The notes beneath the pieces were generated by a model, which worked only from the letters and a program-made list of their open reading frames with translations, did no database searches and was not told where the DNA came from. Below, piece after piece: positions 1-5,582 of a DNA stretch of 22,903 bases. Position 1 is the stretch's first letter; each line of letters opens with the position of its first letter. The stretch is from assembly GCA_017882205.1 (NCBI GenBank), contig JADGPY010000341.1:1-22903 (forward strand), read 5' to 3'. A program made the position numbers and the translations under genes. The DNA is from Chitinophagaceae bacterium. GTDB lineage: Bacteria; Bacteroidota; Bacteroidia; Chitinophagales; Chitinophagaceae.

Positions 1-686
1 GCAATGGAGTTTCGGATATGGCCATTACCGGGGGGAGTGAAACTCCTTTTAGTTATGGATACCTGAAATCCTGGGAAGCATTAAGAGTCATTGCACCCGA
101 TACCTGCCGCCCTTTCTCCGGCGATCGCCAGGGAATGATATTGGGGGAAGGCGGGGCAATGTTGGTGCTTGAATCCTTAGAAGGAGCGTTGGAACGGAAT
201 GCCAGGATCTATGCTGAGATCGTTGGTTTTGGCATGTCATCAGATGCGAGCCATATTACCAAACCGGATCAAAAAGGCCCGGAAAAGGCAATGAAGATGG
301 CTTTAAAGGATGCTGGTGTAGAACCTTCACAAATAAATTATATCAATGCGCATGGCACAGGCACTTTGCTTAATGATTCCCTTGAAGTAGCTGCTATAAA
401 ATCAGTTTTTGGGGATCATACTCAAAAACTCGCTATCAGCTCCACCAAGTCGTTGCATGGGCATATCCTTGGTGGCACTGGTGCAATGGAGGCTTTGATT
501 ACCGCTCTATCTTTGAAGTATCAAATAATTCCTCCCACAGCAAATTATACGACCCCCGACCCGTTGTGTGATGTGGACATTGTGCCGAATGCCTCGAGGG
601 AAGGCGAAATTAATTATGCCATGAGTAATTCATTTGCATTTGGAGGGTTGAATGCAGTGCTGGTGTTAAAAAAAATAACCACATAG
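1..686 (+). CDS. Beta-ketoacyl-ACP synthase, FabF-like (3' part only)
   Basis: C-terminal part of a KAS I/II thiolase-fold condensing enzyme, which elongates acyl-ACP with malonyl-ACP in fatty acid or polyketide synthesis in the cytoplasm. The frame is open from base 3 to the TAG at 684-686, and the codons before the ATG at 18 read NGVSD, so the gene enters from outside the window and that ATG is not the start. Visible landmarks are the Gly-rich GGSETPF segment, the first catalytic His in NAHGTGT, and the second in STKSLHGHILGGTGAME (usually STKSMTGHLLGAAGA). The tail NSFAFGGLNAVLVL is typical of the family. The nucleophilic Cys lies upstream and cannot be seen. The family also includes NodE-like and aryl-polyene/flexirubin synthases, so primary fatty-acid synthesis is not certain. 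The stop codon lies inside an ACCACATAGGCACAG intergenic repeat, so the last residues are probably encoded by it. Confidence 0.88.
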   Translation, partial: NGVSDMAITGGSETPFSYGYLKSWEALRVIAPDTCRPFSGDRQGMILGEGGAMLVLESLEGALERNARIYAEIVGFGMSSDASHITKPDQKGPEKAMKMALKDAGVEPSQINYINAHGTGTLLNDSLEVAAIKSVFGDHTQKLAISSTKSLHGHILGGTGAMEALITALSLKYQIIPPTANYTTPDPLCDVDIVPNASREGEINYAMSNSFAFGGLNAVLVLKKITT

Positions 687-762
687 GCACAGAGACACAT
701 AGAAGATACATAGATTTTTACCGTGCCTTTCGTGGCAATGTTTTTCTCGCGAGGCGGGAATC
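678..762. repeat. Intergenic repeat-derived segment (ACCACATAG / GGCACGG / CTCGCGAG type)
   Basis: The gap between the ketoacyl synthase and the L,D-transpeptidase is built from short repeat-like modules. ACATAG or ACAGAG occurs at 681, 689, 697 and 708. ACCGTGCCTTTCGTGGCAA (720-738) follows, then GTTTTTCTCGCGAG (740-753). The reverse complement of the middle module, TTGCCACGAAAGGCACGG, differs by one base from TTGCCACGGAAGGCACGG near 20448-20465. The 14-mer at 740-753 recurs exactly at 16822-16835. The pattern fits dispersed non-coding elements rather than a gene. Confidence 0.6.
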
Positions 763-804
763 TTAAACATTTTGTTTAATCTTGTTCTACCGAAACTAAA
801 CATC

Positions 805-2496
805 ATGCTTTTTCCCAGAAAAACGTTTTTCCTTATTTTATTTGTATTCTTTATTTCCTGCAAAACAAAGCATGCTGCGGACCAGCCCCAATTGGTTACC
901 ACCCCTGCAGAGATGAATCAACTCGTATCGGAAAATGTAAAGGATGTACTTGACTATGCACTTGAAAATAATAGCAAAATAAATGATTCGATAAAATTGT
1001 TACTTGCCCATGTTGTACAATCATTTTATCGACAAAATGATTATCACAATATTTGGAGCAACAAGGAAAATTGGGAACCGATAGCTGATTCCCTGTACGA
1101 TTTTATTTCTAATGCCAGTGTATATGGATTGTTTCCTTCCGATTATCATTTTAAAGAACTCAAAGACTTAAGGAATAAACTTCTGATTGATTCATCAGTA
1201 AAAGCAGATGCCGTTGTCTGGACAAAAGTCGACCTGATGCTAACTGATGCATTTATGGGAATATCAATGCATCTCAAGAATGGAAGGTTACGGCCGGATA
1301 CCATTGCGCTTAGATCAGATACTACTTTAACGGATTCATTCTTTATTAAAAATCTCAAGTTGGCTTTAATTAAAAAACAATTAACCAGTGTTTTTAATGC
1401 TCTTGAACCAACTCATCCAGGATACCTTATGTTAAAGGCAGGAATCCCCAGGTTCCTGGACAGTATGGATAAGAAAGTGTACACATTCATCACTTATCCA
1501 AACAAGGATTCATTAGGCCTGGTTAAAGCTTTGCAGAAAAGATTGTTCGAAGGAGGTTATATAGAGATGACTGATAAGCTTCCTGATTCTGCAAAGTTGA
1601 CAATAGGTATAAAAAAACTGCAACGGAATATGCGGTTAAAAACCGACGGCAAAATATCAGCCAGCGTAATCAGGACTCTGAACATTACAGATGCTGATAG
1701 GTTCAAAAGAATCGCCCTCACTCTTGACAGGTACAAACAATTGCCGGAAAAATTACCTGAGAAGTATATCTGGGTAAATCTTCCATCCTTCTATATGCAG
1801 CTATGGGATGATGACACCATTGTATTGCAATCAAAAGTGATCGTAGGAAAACCTACCACGCGAACACCAACGCTTAATAGTGCGATCACGGACATGGTCA
1901 CCTACCCTCAATGGACGATTCCGGAAAGTATTATTAAGAAAGAAGTTCTGCCTGCCCTAAAAAGAAGCCCGGCTTATCTTTCAAAAAAAGGGTTCAGTTT
2001 AGTGGATGCTAAAGGGGAAACTGTAGACCCATACAGCGTTAATTGGGAAAAATACACTAAGGGAATTCCGTATAAAGTGGTTCAAGGCAGTGGTGATGAC
2101 AATGCATTGGGTATTTTAAAATTCAACTTCAACAATCCTTACAGCGTATATATGCACGATACAAACCAGCGGTATCTTTTTAATAATACTTCAAGGGCAT
2201 TAAGTCATGGATGTGTTCGTGTACAAGATTGGAAGAAGCTCGCATTTTATATAGCAAGAAATGACAGTATAAATCAAAAGCCAGGTACGGTTGCGAAATA
2301 CAATACTGATTCAATCAGGAAATGGCTGGCTGAGAAGGTAAGAAAAAGGGTCATAGTACAAAACAAAATTCCACTTTTCATTCGCTACTTCACATGTGAA
2401 GGAAAAGATGGCAAGATCATATTTCATGATGATATTTATGGGGAAGATAAAATCCTGAGTGATAAATATTTTGCTGGCAAAAATGTATTGTTATAA
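805..2496 (+). CDS. L,D-transpeptidase, YcbB/LdtD-type lipoprotein
   Basis: Periplasmic enzyme expected to form 3-3 peptidoglycan cross-links, or attach proteins to the wall, through a catalytic cysteine. From the ATG at 805 the product is 563 residues. It has a short Lys/Arg-containing N-terminus, a hydrophobic stretch and a lipobox-like FFISC, so a lipoprotein is likely. A long N-terminal scaffold domain follows, then a peptidoglycan-binding-1-like segment (LVKALQKRLFEGGYI, with KTDGKIS further on), then the YkuD domain beginning near KYIWVNLPSFYMQLW and carrying the SHGCVRVQDWKKLA signature with catalytic Cys about residue 470. Length and domain order match the YcbB class. A TTG at 772 would add 11 residues ahead of a good signal sequence, so I prefer 805. 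The RlpA-like gene starts 35 bases downstream and is probably co-transcribed, which supports a cell-wall role. Confidence 0.92.
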   Translation: MLFPRKTFFLILFVFFISCKTKHAADQPQLVTTPAEMNQLVSENVKDVLDYALENNSKINDSIKLLLAHVVQSFYRQNDYHNIWSNKENWEPIADSLYDFISNASVYGLFPSDYHFKELKDLRNKLLIDSSVKADAVVWTKVDLMLTDAFMGISMHLKNGRLRPDTIALRSDTTLTDSFFIKNLKLALIKKQLTSVFNALEPTHPGYLMLKAGIPRFLDSMDKKVYTFITYPNKDSLGLVKALQKRLFEGGYIEMTDKLPDSAKLTIGIKKLQRNMRLKTDGKISASVIRTLNITDADRFKRIALTLDRYKQLPEKLPEKYIWVNLPSFYMQLWDDDTIVLQSKVIVGKPTTRTPTLNSAITDMVTYPQWTIPESIIKKEVLPALKRSPAYLSKKGFSLVDAKGETVDPYSVNWEKYTKGIPYKVVQGSGDDNALGILKFNFNNPYSVYMHDTNQRYLFNNTSRALSHGCVRVQDWKKLAFYIARNDSINQKPGTVAKYNTDSIRKWLAEKVRKRVIVQNKIPLFIRYFTCEGKDGKIIFHDDIYGEDKILSDKYFAGKNVLL

Positions 2497-2531
2497 GAAT
2501 AATTCATCGGGCGGGATTTTAAACTAACCAA

Positions 2532-3011
2532 ATGAGAAAATCTATTATATTTTTCCTATTGTTAACATGTTTAGTATTACGTGGCGAACCAGTATCTGCC
2601 CAGGATACATCTATAATAAAAACCAAAGCGCCCGATTCGCCCAGGAACATTATAATCAAATATGGGATTGCAAGTTTTTATGCAACCAAGTTTAATGGAA
2701 GGAAGACATCTAATGGTGATCGTTATAATTCAGAAATATTCACCGCGGCATGTAATGTATTACCTCTTGGTACATGGGTTAAAGTGACGAATATAAGAAA
2801 TGACCGATCAGTGGTGGTGCAGATCAATGATCATTTACATGCCCGCAATAAAAGATTGATAGATTTAAGTAAGACCGCCGCAATCAAATTAGGTTTTGTT
2901 GCTTATGGGGTTACAAGGGTTAAGGTGGAAGTTTTGGGGAGTCTTAAAAAGAAATCAGGTAATTCAAAAAGGAAGTTTAAAAAAAGAATTAAAAGGACCA
3001 GGCATAAATAA
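2532..3011 (+). CDS. RlpA-like double-psi beta-barrel protein (altered active site)
   Basis: Secreted protein of the RlpA family; characterised members are septal lytic transglycosylases cutting glycan strands that lack stem peptides. The 159 residues comprise a signal peptide (cleavage likely after VSA at about residue 23), a DPBB domain from about 42 to 136 (YGIASFYATKFNGRKTSNGD, LPLGTWVKVTN, SVVVQIND, LIDLSKTAAIKLG, TRVKVEVL) and a very basic C-terminal tail rich in Lys and Arg. There is no SPOR domain. By alignment from memory with Pseudomonas RlpA (Glu120, His131, Asp157), the matching residues here are Asp63, Cys74 and Asp100, with the same 11- and 37-residue spacings. The Glu is therefore conservatively changed and the His replaced by Cys. 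The usual NDRGP loop reads NDHLH. It may be inactive, a glycan-binding protein, or active by altered chemistry. It sits 35 bases after the L,D-transpeptidase. Confidence 0.88.
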   Translation: MRKSIIFFLLLTCLVLRGEPVSAQDTSIIKTKAPDSPRNIIIKYGIASFYATKFNGRKTSNGDRYNSEIFTAACNVLPLGTWVKVTNIRNDRSVVVQINDHLHARNKRLIDLSKTAAIKLGFVAYGVTRVKVEVLGSLKKKSGNSKRKFKKRIKRTRHK

Positions 3012-3116
3012 TTGAAATTCTCAGGTAGGTGCAACAATAGTTTCATTTTATTTGTCTATATCCAGAGCTGTAACCATTTTGTGGGTAATTAATTTCCTGT
3101 TTTCAAACTAAGCAGC

Positions 3117-3124
3117 TATTTTTG
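3117..3124 (+). promoter_or_regulatory. Candidate Bacteroidota -7 promoter box for the OmpA gene
   Basis: TATTTTTG matches the Bacteroidota sigma-ABfr -7 consensus TAnnTTTG exactly and lies 23 bases before the ATG at 3148, in a 136-base gap. I see no good TTTG -33 box at the usual spacing of about 19-21 bases, so this is a moderate call based on one element. Confidence 0.4.
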
Positions 3125-3147
3125 TCCGATACGAAACTGAACTTATT

Positions 3148-3753
3148 ATGAAGAAAATTCTGTTATCCCTTTTTTCAATCGCTCTTATTACCTCGGTTTT
3201 TGCGCAGGACTCATATAAAAAGCGCCCTACCATTGGTATTAATTTCTTTGTATCTGATTTCCAGATGGCAAAAGATATAAGAAAAAATGGCCTTTCGTAT
3301 CTAATTGACAAAAGGCAAATATTACTTGGGAAGAACCTTAACCCTGGCTTGGCTATCAGTTATATGCAGGGAATCTCAACTCATGTTGATTTTCTTGCGA
3401 CTCTTGGAGGTTCCTTTGTTCGTTATCCATTCGAAAATCAGGCAGTACCTTTCAACACTAATTTTTTATTAGAAGCTACGGCCGGGATGAACCTTAAGTT
3501 GCTTTCGGATAAATATTGGGTTGTTCCCTTTATGCATCTTGGATTGGGTGCAAGCAAGTATACAGTAACGTATGCTGCATTTGCACCTGTAGGTTTTGGT
3601 TTTCAGGTAGCTCTTTCTGAAGACGCATTTATTTTGTTAAGTTCAGATTACCGCATCCCGGTAACTGAGGGCGCAGCCTATCATTTCTATCATAGCATAG
3701 GCTTTGCTGGTAATATAACACAAAAAAAAAAGAGCCAGCAAGTTCTAAGGTAG
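3148..3753 (+). CDS. OmpA-family protein, N-terminal beta-barrel half (frame breaks at poly-A)
   Basis: Encodes a clear signal peptide (MKKILLSLFSIALITSVFAQ, cleavage after Ala19) followed by a small outer-membrane beta-barrel-like region with alternating hydrophobic strands rich in Tyr, Phe and Gly, ending near HSIGFAGNITQ. The frame then runs through ten A's (3722-3731), reads KKKSQQVLR and stops at 3751-3753. In the -1 frame the same bases read TKKKEPASSKVVEMPVMAP and join, without any stop, the thrombospondin-repeat and OmpA domain that follows. The two halves therefore look like one ancestral 450-residue OmpA protein. As written the barrel half would be made alone, unless slippage on the A-run gives the fused form. 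The barrel would sit in the outer membrane while the missing half binds peptidoglycan. Confidence 0.85.
   Translation: MKKILLSLFSIALITSVFAQDSYKKRPTIGINFFVSDFQMAKDIRKNGLSYLIDKRQILLGKNLNPGLAISYMQGISTHVDFLATLGGSFVRYPFENQAVPFNTNFLLEATAGMNLKLLSDKYWVVPFMHLGLGASKYTVTYAAFAPVGFGFQVALSEDAFILLSSDYRIPVTEGAAYHFYHSIGFAGNITQKKKSQQVLR
3722..3731 (+). other. Poly(A)10 slippage site / apparent -1 frameshift in ompA-like gene
   Basis: A run of ten A's preceded by C and followed by G sits exactly where the reading frame must change to join the signal-peptide/barrel half to the calcium-repeat/OmpA half. One extra A, or a -1 slip by ribosome or RNA polymerase, restores a single frame. Runs of this type are known slippery sequences (A AAA AAA heptamers) and are also hot spots for replication slippage and sequencing error. 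Sequence alone cannot separate these. Confidence 0.8.
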
Positions 3754-3758
3754 TAGAG

Positions 3759-4499
3759 ATGCCGGTTATGGCGCCTACGGTGGCTCCACCATCTGATCGG
3801 GATGGTGATGGAATCCCAGATAGCCTTGATGCATGTCCTGACCAGGCTGGACCAGCAGCTTTGCACGGATGCCCTGATCGAGACGGTGATGGCATTGCCG
3901 ATAAAGATGATGATTGTCCGGATGTACCAGGTCTTGCAAAGTATCGTGGTTGCCCGATTCCGGATACTGATAAGGACGGTATCAATGATGAGGAAGATAA
4001 GTGTCCAACTGTTCCTGGGGTTGCCCGTTATCATGGTTGCCCAATTCCTGATACTGATGGAGATGGAGTAAATGATGAAGAGGATAAGTGTCCTAACGAA
4101 CCAGGCCCTGCTTCAAACTTCGGATGTCCTGTTATCAAAGCAGAAGTAATTGAAAAAGTGAATACTGCAGCAAAGAATATCTTTTTTGCAAGTGGAAGTG
4201 CAAAACTGCTGGCAAAATCTTATTCTTCGTTAAATAATGTGGTGCGGGTATTGAAAGATAATCCAACATTTAAAGTGGATGTTGAAGGCCATACTGATAT
4301 TACGGGGGTTAAGGAAAAGAACCAGGTATTATCAGAAAATAGGGCGGCCTCTGTAAAAGCTTATTTAGTGAGTAAAGGAATAGATGAAAGTCGTATTAGC
4401 TCCGCTGGTTTTGGTGCAGATAAGCCGATTGCCGACAATAAAACTGCTGCAGGCAAGGCTAAGAACAGGAGAGTAGAGATGAAATTGAGGAATTATTAA
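3759..4499 (+). CDS. OmpA-family protein, C-terminal half: thrombospondin type-3 repeats plus OmpA peptidoglycan-binding domain
   Basis: The 246 residues have no signal peptide. Residues 13-124 form four calcium-binding thrombospondin type-3 units (DRDGDGIPD, DRDGDGIAD, DTDKDGIND, DTDGDGVND), each ending in a GCP step. Residues about 140-246 are an OmpA C-terminal domain (NIFFASGSAKL, VEGHTDITG, ENRAASVKAYL, GFGADKPIADN, KNRRVEMKL). It contains the conserved Asp of GHTD and Arg of NRAASV that contact diaminopimelate in peptidoglycan. Without a signal sequence it would be stranded in the cytoplasm, so it most likely belongs to the preceding barrel half as one protein, joined through a -1 shift at the A-run. 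An AAGG eight bases before this ATG could allow independent initiation, but the product would not make biological sense alone. Confidence 0.88.
   Translation: MPVMAPTVAPPSDRDGDGIPDSLDACPDQAGPAALHGCPDRDGDGIADKDDDCPDVPGLAKYRGCPIPDTDKDGINDEEDKCPTVPGVARYHGCPIPDTDGDGVNDEEDKCPNEPGPASNFGCPVIKAEVIEKVNTAAKNIFFASGSAKLLAKSYSSLNNVVRVLKDNPTFKVDVEGHTDITGVKEKNQVLSENRAASVKAYLVSKGIDESRISSAGFGADKPIADNKTAAGKAKNRRVEMKLRNY
3795..4130 (+). repeat. Four tandem thrombospondin type-3 coding repeats
   Basis: Four in-frame units of about 27-29 codons encode DxDxDG-type calcium sites followed by a Cys-Pro and a GCP boundary. Units 3 and 4 are closest to each other (CPIPDTD, then NDEEDKCP in both). In this protein class they form a stiff linker between the outer-membrane barrel and the peptidoglycan-binding domain. 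Their similarity makes the stretch open to unit gain or loss by recombination. Confidence 0.85.
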
Positions 4500-4541
4500 A
4501 AGCGGTCAGGTCGCTGGAAGCGCCCCGCCCGCTGCTCGTCC

Positions 4542-5540
4542 CTAATCGCCACTAAGGTTCAAATTCAGCAACCTTCCACTATTCCATGCCTTCAATTCTT
4601 TTTTATAATTCTTTTTATTTCTTTTAGTTAGGGAAGGGTCATCAAGCAGGGCCAGATCGGGCTTGCCTCCGTTTACCCAGGCGGTGTACCAATAGTTAGC
4701 CACATCTATAACAGATAAGCGCATTTGTTTTTCTACCATTCCATTTAATGCAGTATGAAATTGAGTTGCATACTCTGTTGAAAAAACTGGCTCATTATAG
4801 GCTAACACATTTTTACCGGCTGCATCTTTTTTGTACATCTGATCTGGTGCAATCGTGCTTCGAACTTTCTTGTCGGCAGCTAATAAAGTAAGTTCAAGAT
4901 CGTGTGATTGGCCTATCATATGCCATGTTTCGGCAGTTACATCGTCTATGTATTTAGCCTCTGCAACATTAAAATTATAAGTATTGCCAAATACTTCTGG
5001 TATAGTGGATTCCCATAATGCATGTACTCCCTTTTGGTTAGATAGCTGACCATTATAATTACTTGCTGTATGCAGGGGCATGTGTGCATCACCTACGTAA
5101 TGACCCAATTCTGCGGAAAGGAAAATTATCTCAGACCTGTTTTTTCTTTTAAAAGCAGTGGTCAGTTTATCCATTATTGATTGTATATACCATGGCAGTA
5201 TGCCTGTTTTTTGTAAAAAAGCGCTATCATATTTTGCATACGCTTCTTTCATTGTCCGGGGCAAGGCATCGATAGATGTGTTTTTGAAATCTTCAATGTC
5301 AATAAAATGGCGTGGAGTTTCTGCCCTGTCATTCAGCAAGCCGCGACGCAGGTCTGGTACTACAGCGCCTTCTGTAATAAAGTCGATGTGGTTATAATAA
5401 AATGCGCGCATCTCTTCGGGAAGTGAAAATACTGCAGCACGATTGATATGCCTGTGGCCCCATCCACCCCATCCGTACATCAATGGAATACTGAAAATGA
5501 AAAATAAAGTAGTCAATACAATTCGGAGAATTTTTTTCAC
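4542..5540 (-). CDS. Secreted S1/P1 nuclease / zinc-dependent phospholipase C family enzyme
   Basis: Three-zinc hydrolase of the superfamily that includes fungal P1/S1 nucleases and Bacillus phospholipase C, cutting phosphodiester bonds outside the cytoplasm. A signal peptide spans about residues 1-23, leaving Trp24 at or near the mature N-terminus, where the family uses the terminal Trp as a metal ligand. Other expected ligands are visible: His29 (GWGHRHINR), Asp63 (VVPDLRR), His78 (RHFIDIED), His147, Asp151 and His157 (LGHYVGDAHMPLH), then His173 and Glu177 (VHALWES). A Glu in the last HxxxE pair is like phospholipase C rather than P1, which has Asp, while the surrounding sequence is nuclease-like, so substrate is uncertain. 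The start is GTG at 5540; no in-frame ATG fits better. It is last in a probable three-gene run with PBP1A and the TPR lipoprotein. Confidence 0.8.
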   Translation of the reverse strand: MKKILRIVLTTLFFIFSIPLMYGWGGWGHRHINRAAVFSLPEEMRAFYYNHIDFITEGAVVPDLRRGLLNDRAETPRHFIDIEDFKNTSIDALPRTMKEAYAKYDSAFLQKTGILPWYIQSIMDKLTTAFKRKNRSEIIFLSAELGHYVGDAHMPLHTASNYNGQLSNQKGVHALWESTIPEVFGNTYNFNVAEAKYIDDVTAETWHMIGQSHDLELTLLAADKKVRSTIAPDQMYKKDAAGKNVLAYNEPVFSTEYATQFHTALNGMVEKQMRLSVIDVANYWYTAWVNGGKPDLALLDDPSLTKRNKKNYKKELKAWNSGRLLNLNLSGD

Positions 5541-5582
5541 ATGATGATATTTAAGTTTGAAAATAAAATCAGTATAGCAAGA

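Noticed and set aside
681..713. Repeated ACATAG units, considered as a CRISPR-like array
   Set aside because: Units are only 6 bases, spaced 8 and 11 bases apart, with no spacers and no cas genes nearby.
772..804. TTG start for the L,D-transpeptidase
   Set aside because: It adds 11 residues before a well-formed Lys/Arg-plus-hydrophobic signal that begins at 805.
3629..4034. Long antisense frames opposite the OmpA calcium-repeat region
   Set aside because: They mirror the biased codons of the thrombospondin repeats (Asp, Gly and Cys-Pro), have no family features, and lie opposite a well-supported gene.
4500..4541. GC-rich stretch between the convergent OmpA and nuclease genes as a terminator
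   Set aside because: Only a weak AGCGG/CCGCT pairing is visible, with no U-run and no compact hairpin.
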